From Actinoallomurus soli (GTDB lineage: Bacteria > Actinomycetota > Actinomycetes > Streptosporangiales > Streptosporangiaceae), in assembly GCF_024055715.1 (NCBI RefSeq), contig NZ_JAMXMV010000001.1:434001-498000 (forward strand): a DNA stretch of 64,000 nt, given 5' to 3'. Below are positions 18,846-28,416 of the stretch, one piece after another. The position numbers and the translations under genes were made by a program. Within the stretch, counting starts at the first letter, position 1. Each line of letters opens with the position of its first letter. The notes beneath the pieces are model-generated. The model saw nothing but the letters and a program-made list of their open reading frames with translations. It made no database searches and had not been told where the DNA came from.

Positions 18846-20042
18846 TCAGCCGATCAGGTCGCTGACGTCCTCCCGGTCGATCGCACCGCAGTCGACCGCG
18901 TGCCGCAGCCGGGCGGTCACCGCCGCGGAGGTTCCCGGCCCGTCGAAGGCGCCGTCGGTCTCCCCGGCGCGGTCGGCCCGCAGGCGCTCGACGGCGTCGT
19001 CGAGGCCGTTCAGCAGGGAGGCGTACACCGCGGCGTAGCGGCTCGGCAACTGCGCGACGTGCAGGTCGCAGCCCTGCTGGAAACCGTTCAGCAGGGAGTA
19101 GCGCACGAGACCGGCGTGCAGACGCCAGGCCTTGTACACGTCCTTGGTGCCGTCACCGGCCGGAGCGATCTTCGTCGCCCCGTCGGACAGGCGGACGCCG
19201 GTGCCGGCGAGGGTCACCTGCATGACGTGGCGCGCGTGGTCGCAGACCGGGTGGTCCAGCCGCTGCTCCGACGGCGGCAGCCCGCACGCGGCCGTGTAGT
19301 CGTACACGCCGAGCTGCGCCGCGCCGAGGCGGTCCCCGGCGGCGGCCACGATCTCCGGGAGACGGGCGACCGACTGCGGGGTCTCGATCTGGACCTCCAG
19401 GCGCAACAGCCCCTCCGGCAGGCCGATCTCCGCCTCGAAGCGGGTGAGGAAGTCGGTGAAGATCCGCACGTGCTCGGGCGTCACGATCTTGGGGAACGTC
19501 ACCAGGAAGCCGCCCGGCAGGCGGCCGAGACGCTCGGCCAGCCCGGTGAGGAAGCCGTCGAGGGTCCGCATCGCCCGGCGATGCCCGCCGTCCGCGAACG
19601 ACTTCACCCGTAGCCCCCAGTAATAGGGGAGGGACCGCGCCTCGTACGCCTGGGCGACCGCCTCGACGGCCGCGGCGACGTGGCCGTCCTCCTCCGCGTC
19701 GTCGCGGACGCCGTACCCGTCCTCGAAGTCGATGCGCAGGTCCTCCACCGGCTCGCGGGCGAGCTTCGCGGCGACCCGCTCCCGTACGGTCTCGGCCAGA
19801 GTCGCGTCGATGCCGAAGGCGCCCGCCGCCGAGGCGCCGTCCGCGACGTGGGTCTCCAGTAGTCGCAGCGCCTCCTTGCCCAGGTCGGCGGGGGTGGTCG
19901 CGGTGAACCGGTCGGCCGGGACGTACAGGGTGTGCACGGGGCGGCGCTGGTCCGGCCGGCCGCGGTACCGGCGGTCGTGCTCCGCGCGCGCCTCCTCCAC
20001 CCGGGCGCTCAGGTCGTCGACGGAGGACAGGGTCAGCTTCAT
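18846..20042 (-). CDS. DUF6986 aldolase/lyase-like protein
   Basis: Protein of 398 residues related to the HpcH/HpaI aldolase and citrate-lyase beta-chain TIM barrel (DUF6986 family). The metal/acid motif region appears in LRIDFEDGYG (about residues 102-111), and barrel strands in LRLEVQIETPQSVARLPEI match the ExxIET pattern of these lyases. The substrate is not known; homologues are often found near allantoin, purine or malate-synthase genes, which fits the neighbouring PucR and DUF2877 genes. The ATG has AAGG upstream. Confidence 0.78.
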   Translation of the reverse strand: MKLTLSSVDDLSARVEEARAEHDRRYRGRPDQRRPVHTLYVPADRFTATTPADLGKEALRLLETHVADGASAAGAFGIDATLAETVRERVAAKLAREPVEDLRIDFEDGYGVRDDAEEDGHVAAAVEAVAQAYEARSLPYYWGLRVKSFADGGHRRAMRTLDGFLTGLAERLGRLPGGFLVTFPKIVTPEHVRIFTDFLTRFEAEIGLPEGLLRLEVQIETPQSVARLPEIVAAAGDRLGAAQLGVYDYTAACGLPPSEQRLDHPVCDHARHVMQVTLAGTGVRLSDGATKIAPAGDGTKDVYKAWRLHAGLVRYSLLNGFQQGCDLHVAQLPSRYAAVYASLLNGLDDAVERLRADRAGETDGAFDGPGTSAAVTARLRHAVDCGAIDREDVSDLIG

Positions 20043-20195
20043 GAATACCTTCCAGAGACACCGCGTCGGATGAGGAACGTTATCGATCCGGGCCCGCCCG
20101 GCGGCGGCGTTCGCCGCTGACGGGCCCGGGCCGGTGCAACGCCTTCGGGAGATGTGATCGCCGCTCGCGCCGGTCGGTTCGCGCCGACGCGAAGA

Positions 20196-21101
20196 TCAGT
20201 CGCCGACGATCCCCCAGGAGCCGCCGAACTCCGCGCCCGGCTCGAGCGTGATCAGGTCCGTTCCGGTGACGAACGCGTTCGGCGGGCAGGTCATCGGCTC
20301 GGCCCCCACGCCCGCGCGGCGCATGTCCCCGGGCGCCGTGTCGGCGGTGAAGATCTCCAGCCACGGGTGCGCCTCGTCGGCCCAGAGCGCGACCGCGCGG
20401 GTCCCGTCCTCCAGGCGCACCCACGCGCGCCCGTCCGCGTCCCGGCGCAGGCCCGTGAAGGGGTTGTCGATCGTCAGGTCGCCGAGCCGCCGCCCGTCCC
20501 GCAGGTCGTACGGGGTTCCGGCGACGTCCCGTGGGGCGGGTTCGGGAACGGCGCGCTCGTCGACCTCCAGATACCGGTCGGCGGTGACGGTCAGGGAGCA
20601 CTCGTCGAGCGGCCGGCCCAGGGTGAGGTACGGGTGCGCGCCGTGCCCGTACGGCGCGGGCCGCGAGCCGGCGTTGCGTGCCGACAGGCGTACGGTCAGG
20701 CCGTCCTCGGCGTCGAGGGAGTACTCGACGGTCAGATTCAGCCGGAACGGATAGCCGGAGTGGCCGAGGAGCCGGTACGCGAGGAGCACCCGGTGCGGCT
20801 CGTGCTCGGCGACCGTCCACGCGCCCTCGCGTACGAGGCCGTGAATGGCGTTGTCGAGCGCCCGCTCGTTGATCGGCAACTGGTACGCCTCGCCGCCGAA
20901 CTCGTAGCGTCCGCGGTCGATCCGGTTCGGCCACGGCGCCAGCAGCTGCCCCGACGCGGCGGGCGGCTGCACGTCCGCGTCGTGCGAGAGGACGAGGGGC
21001 CGGCCGTCCCTCGACAGTGCCCGCAGCGAACCGCCCTGCTCGGTGACGACGGCGGCGTACGGGCCGGCGGCGATCTCGTACTGGTTCCCGGAAAGTGTCA
21101 T
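20196..21101 (-). CDS. Aldose 1-epimerase family protein
   Basis: Mutarotase-like beta-sandwich protein of 301 residues (GalM/YeaD superfamily). The conserved acceptor/donor motifs are visible: LLAPWPNRIDRGRYEF near residue 53, NAIHGLVRE near 85, and GHGAHPYLTL near 170, with a Glu in DLITLEPGAEFGGSW near the C-terminus. It probably interconverts sugar anomers, although some members act on other sugars or sugar phosphates. Leftward, 27 bases after the DUF2877 gene, so probably in the same transcript. Confidence 0.85.
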   Translation of the reverse strand: MTLSGNQYEIAAGPYAAVVTEQGGSLRALSRDGRPLVLSHDADVQPPAASGQLLAPWPNRIDRGRYEFGGEAYQLPINERALDNAIHGLVREGAWTVAEHEPHRVLLAYRLLGHSGYPFRLNLTVEYSLDAEDGLTVRLSARNAGSRPAPYGHGAHPYLTLGRPLDECSLTVTADRYLEVDERAVPEPAPRDVAGTPYDLRDGRRLGDLTIDNPFTGLRRDADGRAWVRLEDGTRAVALWADEAHPWLEIFTADTAPGDMRRAGVGAEPMTCPPNAFVTGTDLITLEPGAEFGGSWGIVGD

Positions 21102-21128
21102 GGGTCGATTGTGGCCACCGGTCCCCGG

Positions 21129-22061
21129 TCACGGCTCACCGGGAGCGGCGGTCCGCCCGTCCCGGTGCGGGCCGCTCAGCGCGAGGGCGGCGCGGCAGCC
21201 GGTCAGCAGGCCCCAGGCGACGTCGCTGCCGGACGTGTGACCGACCTCGACGAGGCGGCGTGCGGCGGGTGCGAGGTCCTCCTGGCCGGCGATGCCGCGC
21301 AGTACGGCCGCGGCCTCCACGCTCGCCTGCCCCCGTGCGGCGCACTGCAGCAGCGTCGCCGCCAGGGCGGTCGTGCGCTCGCACGCGTACGCGGTGACGG
21401 CGGCGCCGATCCAGTCGGCCAGCCGTACGGCCCGGCTCCCGCCGGGGACCGCCCCGCCGAGCAGGCGCAGCGCGAGCAGGAGACCGGCCAGCGCGTCGTC
21501 GCCGCTCGGGGTGAGGCCCGGACCGAGCCCGACGATCCGTTCCGCCGCGTCGACGGCGTGGGCGAGGTCCCCGGCCGCGCAGCTGTCGGCGAGGACGTCC
21601 GGCACGGGATGCCCGCTCAGTCCCCAGGGCCCGGCGAGGTCGCCGAGCGCGCGGGCCCCGTGCGCCAGCCGGGCGAGCGACAGCGGGCCGAGCACCGGGG
21701 TCGGGTCCCACCAGCGCCGGATCCGTACCCGGAGCCGGGCTGCGACCTCCACGCCGCCCTCACCGACGAACGCCACGTCCCCCTCACGGACGCCGCGGAA
21801 CGGCTCCTGCCGCGCGGGGACGGCCAGGACGACGGCGTTCGGCGGTCGCACGGCGTCCGTGGTGACGAGCGCGACGACGATCGGCTCGGCGGGCCCGTCG
21901 ACCCTCAGGTAGGTCGTCGCGGGGAACACCGCGACCGCGCGGGCGGTGCGCCGGGGACCGCCGAGCACGGCGCGGACGCCGAGGCTGGCGGCGCCCGGCA
22001 GGCTCAGGGCCGGGGCGGTGCGCGGGCCGCGTCGCCGCCCCGCGGTGGTGGACGCCCTCAT
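21129..22061 (-). CDS. DUF2877 / AllH-like protein
   Basis: Protein of 310 residues of the DUF2877 family, which includes AllH, one of the subunits linked to oxamate carbamoyltransferase in allantoin fermentation. Visible signatures are LGPGLTPSGDDALAGLLLAL (about residues 180-199) and the later VGHTSGSDVAWGLLTG. GGAGG lies five bases ahead of the ATG. AllF and AllG partners are not in the window. Context with a divergent PucR regulator supports a role in nitrogen-rich heterocycle breakdown; the actual reaction is open. Confidence 0.75.
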   Translation of the reverse strand: MRASTTAGRRRGPRTAPALSLPGAASLGVRAVLGGPRRTARAVAVFPATTYLRVDGPAEPIVVALVTTDAVRPPNAVVLAVPARQEPFRGVREGDVAFVGEGGVEVAARLRVRIRRWWDPTPVLGPLSLARLAHGARALGDLAGPWGLSGHPVPDVLADSCAAGDLAHAVDAAERIVGLGPGLTPSGDDALAGLLLALRLLGGAVPGGSRAVRLADWIGAAVTAYACERTTALAATLLQCAARGQASVEAAAVLRGIAGQEDLAPAARRLVEVGHTSGSDVAWGLLTGCRAALALSGPHRDGRTAAPGEP

Positions 22062-22284
22062 CCGGACCTCCCGCGGTGCGATGGGTCGGACCGCCCTCGG
22101 CGTACCGGACGCGGGTCGCTCAGGCCCGGTCGCGGCCCCGGCCGGGGCCGGTCACGGTCGTGAACGTAAACCGGCCCGGGCCATGGCCGTATGGAGAATC
22201 CTGACAAGGATGGTTGCCAGCGTTCGTATTTCTCGTCATCGTGTGATCGTTACTCGGGGGTCAACTTCGGCAGATTGGGCGGCT

Positions 22285-24024
22285 ATGTCGTCTTCGTGCG
22301 GATCTCGTCCTCCGGCTCTGCGTTCCACCGGCTCCGGCACCCCGGCGTACGGACTGTCCGTCGAAGAGGTTCTGGGCCTGTCGGCACTGGCGGGCGCCCG
22401 GCTCGTCGCCGGCGCGGGCGGTCTCGACCGCGTCGTGCAGCGCCTCAACGTCATCGAGGTCCCCGACGTCCGCGGCTGGGTCAAGCCGAACGAACTCCTG
22501 CTGACCACCGGCTATCCGCTGCGGCACATCCCCGAGAACCTCGGCCGGCTCGTCGCCGACCTCGACGCCCGCGACCTGACGGCCCTCGCCGTCAAACCCG
22601 GCCGCTACCTCGACCGCCTGCCGGACGAGATGCTCGAACAGGCCGACCGGCTCGACTTCCCGCTGATCCGGCTGCCCGAGGACGCCGGGTTCGACGACAT
22701 CCTCAACCAGGTCCTCGCCCGCATCCTCGACCGCCAGGCCGCCGTCCTGGCGCGCGGGGAGGAGGTGCACCGCGCCCTCGTGCAGATCGTGCTGTGCGGC
22801 GGCGGCCTGCAGGAGGTGACCGACGAGGTCGCCGAGCTCCTGGGCGCCGCGGTGACCGTCCTCGACGGCGACGGGCGGCAGCTCGCGGCCTCCGGCGACG
22901 ACGCGCTCCTGACCCGGCTGCGGGACGCGCTCTCGGACCTCCCGCCGGCCGGCGAGCCCGAGGCGCGGGCCGTCGTCGATCACGTCCCACCGGCCGGCGC
23001 CCCCGCGGCGTGGCCCGCCGACGCCGCGCGGGGGGAGACCGCGCCCGTACCCGGCGGCCCGGTCACGGACGGCGACCCGGGGACCGGATCCGGCGGCCCC
23101 ATCGTCGTGCCCGTCGTCGCGGGCGGGTTCACCCACGGGCGGATGGCGGTGCTCGGCGTCCCGGCGGCCGACGCCGGCATCCTCGAACGCGTGGCCACCG
23201 TCGTCGCCCTCGTCCTCACCCGGCAGCACGCCGTGTCGGCGGTCGAGAGCAAGTACCGGGCCTACTTCCTGCGCGACGTCCTCACCGGCCGGTCCGGAGC
23301 GGACGAGCGCGTGATCGCCCACAGCGCGAGCTTCGGCTGGGACCTCGGCCGCCCCGCCACCGTGGTCGTCGCCGAACTCGACCACGGGCCGGCGCGCGTG
23401 CCGGAGGAGCGCGTCCTCCAGGACCGCCTGGTGGCCGCGTGGACCTCGGCGGTCCGGCGCCGGGACCGCAAGGGCGCGGTGGCCGGCTTCTCGGGCGTGG
23501 TCGCCGCGGTCGTCGCCGCCGACGCCTGCGACGCACCGGCGCTGGCCAAGGACGCCGCCGCCGTCTTCGCCGACCAGGACCGGACCTTCTCCACCGGCGT
23601 GAGCCGCGTGGCCCAGCAGCCCTGCGGCCTGCCGTCCGCGTACGACCAGGCGCTGCGGGCGGTGCGCGTCGGGCGTCAGATGAACGGCGACGGGGCCGTC
23701 GTCCACTTCGACGACCTCGGCGTCTTCCGGCTGCTCAGCCTGGTCGAGGACACCGCCGAGCTGCACGCCTTCGTCCAGGAGACCCTCGGCGAGCTCGCCG
23801 GCGACCAGGACTCCGAGGCCGTCGACCTGCGGCGCACCCTGCAGGTGCTGCTGGAGACCAACCTCAACGTCGCCGAGACCGCCCGCCGGCTGCACTTCCA
23901 CTACAACACGCTCCGTTACCGCATCGGTAAGCTGGAGCGCCTGCTGGGCCCGTTCACCGACGACGCCCATCTGCGCCTCAACCTGACGCTCGCGCTGCAC
24001 GTCCTGCGGATGCGGGGGATCTGA
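22285..24024 (+). CDS. PucR-family transcription regulator
   Basis: Regulator of 579 residues. The N-terminal PucR-like ligand domain spans about residues 30-150 (VQRLNVIEVPDVRGWVKPNE, LLLTTGYPLR), a GGDEF-related middle domain about 330-450, and the C-terminal helix-turn-helix of the PucR/CdaR type at about 520-560 (NLNVAETARRLHFHYNTLRY). The start is uncertain; ATG 22285 is preferred because the 80 bases before it are much less GC-rich and look like a promoter region. PucR proteins typically respond to purine-degradation intermediates, and a UraA-type permease follows directly downstream. Confidence 0.85.
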   Translation: MSSSCGSRPPALRSTGSGTPAYGLSVEEVLGLSALAGARLVAGAGGLDRVVQRLNVIEVPDVRGWVKPNELLLTTGYPLRHIPENLGRLVADLDARDLTALAVKPGRYLDRLPDEMLEQADRLDFPLIRLPEDAGFDDILNQVLARILDRQAAVLARGEEVHRALVQIVLCGGGLQEVTDEVAELLGAAVTVLDGDGRQLAASGDDALLTRLRDALSDLPPAGEPEARAVVDHVPPAGAPAAWPADAARGETAPVPGGPVTDGDPGTGSGGPIVVPVVAGGFTHGRMAVLGVPAADAGILERVATVVALVLTRQHAVSAVESKYRAYFLRDVLTGRSGADERVIAHSASFGWDLGRPATVVVAELDHGPARVPEERVLQDRLVAAWTSAVRRRDRKGAVAGFSGVVAAVVAADACDAPALAKDAAAVFADQDRTFSTGVSRVAQQPCGLPSAYDQALRAVRVGRQMNGDGAVVHFDDLGVFRLLSLVEDTAELHAFVQETLGELAGDQDSEAVDLRRTLQVLLETNLNVAETARRLHFHYNTLRYRIGKLERLLGPFTDDAHLRLNLTLALHVLRMRGI

Positions 24025-24119
24025 GGCCCGACCGCCCGCGCACGGGCCGGGCAGGCGTTCGGCTCCACAGCGCGGGCGGGCCGGTGCGTCACGCCCGCGG
24101 TGACCCCCCGGGAGGACTG

Positions 24120-25526
24120 ATGGCGATCGGCTGGAAACTGCACGGCGACGGGCGCACCCCCGCGCCCGGCGAGGTCGTCGGCCCGGACGAGCGCCTGTCC
24201 TGGGGCCGCACCGTCGGCATCGGCGCCCAGCACGTGGTCGCCATGTTCGGCGCCACGTTCGTGTTCCCGGTCGTGATGGGACTCGACCCGAACCTGGCGA
24301 TCCTGATGTCCGGGATCGCGACCATCCTGTTCCTGCTCGTCTCCGCCGGAAAGGTGCCGAGCTACCTCGGGAGCAGCGCGTCCTTCGTCGGCGCCGTCGC
24401 GTCCATCCGCGCGGCCGGCGGCGGCACCGCCCAGGTGACCGGCGCGATCCTCGTCGCCGGCGCGGTCCTGGCCGTCGTCGGCGTGGTCATCCACGTCCTG
24501 GGCGCGCAGGTCATCCACCGGATCTTCCCGCCCGTGGTCACCGGCGCGGTGGTCATGCTGATCGGCTTCAACCTCGCGCCCGTCGTCGCCGACACCTACT
24601 GGCCGCAGGACCAGTGGGTCGCGCTCGCCACCCTGGCCGTCGTCGTCCTGTGCGCCGTGGTCCTGCGCGGGTTCTGGTCGCGGATCGCGGTCCTCATCGG
24701 CCTGGTCTTCGGCTTCGTGCTGTCGTGGATCCTGGACGAGACGGCCGGCCGGATCACCGCCCCCGACGGCACCGGCAAGGTCACCTCCCACTTCCGCGTG
24801 AACCTGAGCGGTGTGAAGGGCGCGGACTGGTTCGGCCTCCCGCACTTCCACGCCCCGGACTTCAAGACCTCGGCCATCCTCGTGGCGCTGCCCCCGGTGA
24901 TCGCGCTGATCGCGGAGAACACCGGCCACGTCAAGGCCGTCGCCGCGATGACCGGCGCCGACCTCGACCCGTACCTCGGCCGCGCCATCGCCGCCGACGG
25001 CGCCACCACCGTGCTCGCCACCGCGGTCGGCGGCGCCCCGACCACGACGTACGCCGAGAACATCGGGGTCATGGCCGCCACGCGGATCTACTCGACCGCC
25101 GCCTACTACGTCGCCGCGATCGTCGCGATCCTCGTCGGCCTGTGCCCGAAGTTCGGCGCGCTGGTGGCCGCCACCCCCGGCGGCGTCCTCGGCGGCATCA
25201 CCGTCGTGCTGTACGGCATGATCGGCCTGCTCGGCGCCAAGATCTGGATCGAGAACCGCGTCGACTTCGGCGACCCGGTGAACCTCGTGCCCGTCGCGGC
25301 CGGCCTCATCCTGGCCATCGGCAACGTCACCCTGAAGATCACCGGGGACTTCCCGCTGCAGGGCATCGCCCTCGGCACCGTCGCCGTGCTGCTGGGCTAC
25401 CACGTCCTGAACGCCGTCCAGCGCACCCCGCGCGACACCGGCGCGGGCGTCATCGCCCCCGGCGAGCGCGACGCCGTCCCCGGCGCCCCGGAGCGCCGTC
25501 CCGGGAGCGGCGGAGACGCACGATGA
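24120..25526 (+). CDS. UraA-type nucleobase permease (NCS2)
   Basis: Membrane transporter of 468 residues with about 14 helices, nucleobase:cation symporter-2 family. Diagnostic stretches are GIGAQHVVAMFGATFVFPVV near the N-terminus, KVPSYLGSSASFVGA, and TTTYAENIGVMAATRIYS, which carries the Glu of the uracil site in UraA. This signature favours uracil over xanthine or urate. GGGAGG precedes the ATG. It follows the PucR regulator gene by 95 bases and is probably its target. The C-terminal tail is Pro/Gly/Arg-rich. Confidence 0.88.
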   Translation: MAIGWKLHGDGRTPAPGEVVGPDERLSWGRTVGIGAQHVVAMFGATFVFPVVMGLDPNLAILMSGIATILFLLVSAGKVPSYLGSSASFVGAVASIRAAGGGTAQVTGAILVAGAVLAVVGVVIHVLGAQVIHRIFPPVVTGAVVMLIGFNLAPVVADTYWPQDQWVALATLAVVVLCAVVLRGFWSRIAVLIGLVFGFVLSWILDETAGRITAPDGTGKVTSHFRVNLSGVKGADWFGLPHFHAPDFKTSAILVALPPVIALIAENTGHVKAVAAMTGADLDPYLGRAIAADGATTVLATAVGGAPTTTYAENIGVMAATRIYSTAAYYVAAIVAILVGLCPKFGALVAATPGGVLGGITVVLYGMIGLLGAKIWIENRVDFGDPVNLVPVAAGLILAIGNVTLKITGDFPLQGIALGTVAVLLGYHVLNAVQRTPRDTGAGVIAPGERDAVPGAPERRPGSGGDAR

Positions 25527-25699
25527 CCAGGTAGAGGCGCGGGCGGCCGGTGACGCGCCGGAGGGCACGAGACGCCCGAGCCGCCCGGCCCCGCCCGGTT
25601 CCGGTACCGCGGCCGGCGACGACCGCCTCCGAACGGCGCGTTCCCCGCTCGGTAGATTCGGGCGGGTCAGAGTCGTCCGGGGATCGGAGCGCAGGCGGG

Positions 25700-26098
25700 A
25701 TGTCGGTCATCGACAAGGTGGCGTGGGTCAGGGTCGAGGACGGCAGGGTCCTCAGCACGCGTTCGCGGGGCAAGGACGCCTACTACTTCCCCGGTGGGAA
25801 GCGCGAGGCGGGGGAGAGCGACGCGCAGACCCTGGCCCGCGAGGTCCGGGAAGAGCTCACCGTCCTCATCGTGCCCGAGACGGTGGCGCACCTGGGCACG
25901 TACGAGGCGCAGGCGCACGGCCAGCCGGACGGCGTGACGGTGAGGATGACCTGCTACACCGGCGACTACCGCGGCACCCTCGCGCCCAGCAGCGAGATCG
26001 AGGAGGTCGTCTGGCTCTCCTACGCCGACCGCGACCGGGTGTCCCCGGTCGATCAGCTCATCTTCGACGACCTGCGAGCGTCCGGCCACCTGCGCTGA
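25700..26098 (+). CDS. NUDIX hydrolase
   Basis: Pyrophosphohydrolase of 132 residues with a complete NUDIX box, G-x5-E-x7-REVxEE, at about residues 38-60 (GKREAGESDAQTLAREVREE). The fold starts with MSVIDKVAWVRVEDGRVL, so ATG 25700 is used instead of a longer upstream frame. A TAGATT box at 25653-25658 may be part of its promoter. Substrate is not predictable. It converges on the TSUP gene. Confidence 0.87.
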   Translation: MSVIDKVAWVRVEDGRVLSTRSRGKDAYYFPGGKREAGESDAQTLAREVREELTVLIVPETVAHLGTYEAQAHGQPDGVTVRMTCYTGDYRGTLAPSSEIEEVVWLSYADRDRVSPVDQLIFDDLRASGHLR

Positions 26099-26116
26099 GC
26101 GGCCGTAGCGGCGCGC

Positions 26117-26143
26117 CGGCACCTGCGCTGGGCTGCGGTGCCG
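26117..26143. terminator. Hairpin between convergent genes
   Basis: CGGCACC at 26117-26123 pairs exactly with GGTGCCG at 26137-26143 across a 13-base loop. It lies in the 105-base gap between the ends of the NUDIX gene and the leftward permease gene. No T-run. Confidence 0.4.
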
Positions 26144-26203
26144 CGTCGGCCGACTGGTCGTCGCCGCTCGCCGCCTGCCGGAGGACGCGGCGACCGCCGA
26201 CGC

Positions 26204-26944
26204 TCAGTGAGCGGTGAGCTCCCACAGGCCCTTGGCCAACGTGGTGAGGCCGCCGGCGAGCGCGAGCAGCAGCACGAGCCGGCGCGCCCGTGCCTCCGGT
26301 ATCCGGTCCGCGAGCGCCTTCCCGGCGACGGCGCCGCCCGCGATGCCGGCCGCGACCAGCAGCCAGGCCGGGGAGGTGAGCCGAGGGGCGCCCTTGACCA
26401 GGAGGGACAGGGCGTTGACGGTGACGCCGTAGAACTGGGCGTTCGGCACGAACTCGCGCACCGGCCAGTCGGCGTTGACCGCGTAGAGCGACATCGCCGG
26501 TCCGCCGACACCGGCCGCGGAGTTCATGAAGCCACTGGCGGCCCCGGCGGCCAGCGCCCCGGAGGGGCCGCGCAGGGCGGACAGCCGGGCGCCGTACGCC
26601 ACGAGCAGCACCGCCGCGCTCACCAGCGCGCCCATCCCGGCGAGCAGCACGTCCTGCGGCAGGCGTGCGGCCACCCACGCCCCGGCGGGAACGGCGCACG
26701 CGGCCGCGGCGACGAGCGGCACCATCGCCCGCAGCCGCACCCGCCGCCATCCGTCGGCCAGGCCGATCAGGCTGATGGCGCCGGACGCCGCGTTCGACAG
26801 GAGGACCCCCTGCGCGGGGCCGAGGAGCAGCACGAGCGCGGGCGCCGCGACCAGCGCGAAGCCGATGCCCGCGAGCCGCTGCACGGACGCGCCCGCCAGG
26901 ACGACCCCGCTCAGGACCAGCTCGGCCGTCCATCCGCCGCTCAC
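26204..26944 (-). CDS. TSUP/TauE-SafE family permease
   Basis: Membrane protein of 246 residues with about eight hydrophobic helices in two repeated halves, matching the TauE/SafE (TSUP) family of sulphur-compound and organic-anion exporters. The two family repeats can be seen as GFALVAAPALVLLLGPAQG and ASGFMNSAAGVGGPAMSLYA. GTG start 16 bases after the GNAT gene on the same strand, so both are likely in one transcript. Substrate unknown. Confidence 0.85.
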   Translation of the reverse strand: MSGGWTAELVLSGVVLAGASVQRLAGIGFALVAAPALVLLLGPAQGVLLSNAASGAISLIGLADGWRRVRLRAMVPLVAAAACAVPAGAWVAARLPQDVLLAGMGALVSAAVLLVAYGARLSALRGPSGALAAGAASGFMNSAAGVGGPAMSLYAVNADWPVREFVPNAQFYGVTVNALSLLVKGAPRLTSPAWLLVAAGIAGGAVAGKALADRIPEARARRLVLLLALAGGLTTLAKGLWELTAH

Positions 26945-26960
26945 GTCGCGTCCTCGCTCC

Positions 26961-27434
26961 TCAGCGGCCGAGGTGCTTCTCGAACCAGTGGTCGGCGTAG
27001 GGGCCGTCGTTGTACGGCTCGATCTCCTCGTATCCGGCGGCGGCGTACAGGGCGCGGGCCTCCACCAGGTCGCGGCGGGTGTCGAGGCGCATCGTGCGCG
27101 CGCCGAGCCGGACGGCCGCGCTCTCGGCCGCCTCCAGCAGCGCGCGGCCGCCGCCGGTACGCCGCGCCGCCGGGAGCACGTACAGCCGGGTCAGCTCCGC
27201 GACGCCCGGAGCGATCAGCCGCACACCCACGCAGCCCGACGGCACCCCGTCGTACCGCCCCACCAGGAAACAGGCCAGATCGTCGCTGGGGTCCTCGGCC
27301 ATCGCGGCGTCGACCTCGGCCTCGGTGGCCGGCCTGCCGTAGTACCGCGAGGCGACGTCCGTGAAGTAGGTCCGCAGCAGCCCCGCCGTCCCGACCGGCT
27401 CCGCCCCGATCGCCCAGGTCGCTCCAATGATCAC
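26961..27434 (-). CDS. GNAT-family acetyltransferase
   Basis: N-acetyltransferase of 157 residues with the GNAT core. The acetyl-CoA loop is ARRTGGGRALLEAAES (about residues 89-104, R/Q-x-x-G-x-G/A variant), preceded by the strand AELTRLYVLP and followed by YAAAGYEEIEPYND near the C-terminus. GTG start. First gene of a small leftward pair with the TSUP permease, divergent from folD. The acceptor substrate is not predictable. Confidence 0.85.
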   Translation of the reverse strand: MIIGATWAIGAEPVGTAGLLRTYFTDVASRYYGRPATEAEVDAAMAEDPSDDLACFLVGRYDGVPSGCVGVRLIAPGVAELTRLYVLPAARRTGGGRALLEAAESAAVRLGARTMRLDTRRDLVEARALYAAAGYEEIEPYNDGPYADHWFEKHLGR

Positions 27435-27665
27435 CCGGCAACCGTACTGAGCCGTTGAGGAGACGCGAACCGATTATCGGCGCCGGAGCGGTTCCCCTGG
27501 CGTTTCCCGCCGCCTATCGGCGGTGGACGCCGGTGACCACCGAAGGGCGGTACGGTACGACTCGGGCCGCGACTGGCGCTGAGGTGGAGCACCACCGGGG
27601 AGCGGCCCGCACACACGTCGGGTCGTGCGCCTGGGCCGAGTCACCTCGACCGTTCGGGAGCAGCC

Positions 27666-28325
27666 ATGACCCAGCCGCAGACCGCCCGTCTCATGGACGG
27701 CGCCGGCCCGGCCCGCCGCATCGTCGAGCGCAGCGCCGCCAGGGCCGCGCGGATCACCCGGGAGGCCGGCACGCCGCCGTGCCTGGCGACCGTGCTGGTC
27801 GGCGACGACCCCGCGTCCGTGACGTACGTCCGCATGAAGCGCGCCCGGTGCGAGAAGGCCGGCATCGCCTCGCGGCACGTGGGATTGCCGGCCACGACCA
27901 CCACGGCCGAACTGGTCGACACCGTCACCGCCCTGTCACAGGACCCGGGAGTGCACGGCATCCTGCTGCAGCACCCGGCCGGGCCGCACATCGACGAGCG
28001 CGCCGCGTTCGAGGCCATCGCGCCGCACAAGGACGTCGACGGTCTCACACTGCAGTCGTTCGGCGCGATGAGCTTCGGGCTGCCGGGCTTCGCGTCCTGC
28101 ACCCCTGGCGGCATCATGCGGCTGCTGGAGGAGTACGACGTCGAACTCGCCGGACGGCACGCCGTCGTGGTCGGCCGCAGCGCCATCCTCGGCAGGCCGG
28201 TCGGGATGATGCTGCTGGCCGGGGACGCCACGGTCACGTACTGCCACTCGCGTACCGTCGGCCTGCCCTCGATCGTGCGGCAGGCCGACATCCTGGTCGC
28301 GGCCGTCGGGCGGCCGCGGTTCATC
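27666..28325 (+). pseudogene. folD: folD 5' fragment, interrupted by tnpB element
   Basis: First 220 codons of a FolD-type methylenetetrahydrofolate dehydrogenase/cyclohydrolase. The catalytic Tyr and Lys (TYVRMK), Gln in LLQHPAG, Asp in KDVDGLTL and the nucleotide loop GRSAILGRPVG are all present, so the enzyme was complete before the break. GGGAG precedes the ATG. Similarity stops at ...VGRPRFI (28325), exactly where a mobile element begins; the reading frame runs on into the element to 28646. The remaining part is at 29660-29876. This probably was a second folD copy, since a sole copy would be hard to lose. Confidence 0.9.
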
Positions 28326-28343
28326 GGCTTCTCGGCGTGGAGA

Positions 28344-28363
28344 CCCCGGCCTTCAGGCCGGGG
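28344..28363 (+). repeat. Left-end hairpin of the element
   Basis: CCCCGGCC, loop TTCA, GGCCGGGG: a perfect 8-4-8 hairpin about 20 bases inside the left end. It matches the right-end hairpin in shape and loop and is the expected recognition structure for a Y1 transposase. Confidence 0.8.
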
Positions 28364-28416
28364 AGGAAACGCCGTTCCCTCCTCGGAGTGTCGGCGGTGG
28401 TGGTTAGGGTGCGGGC

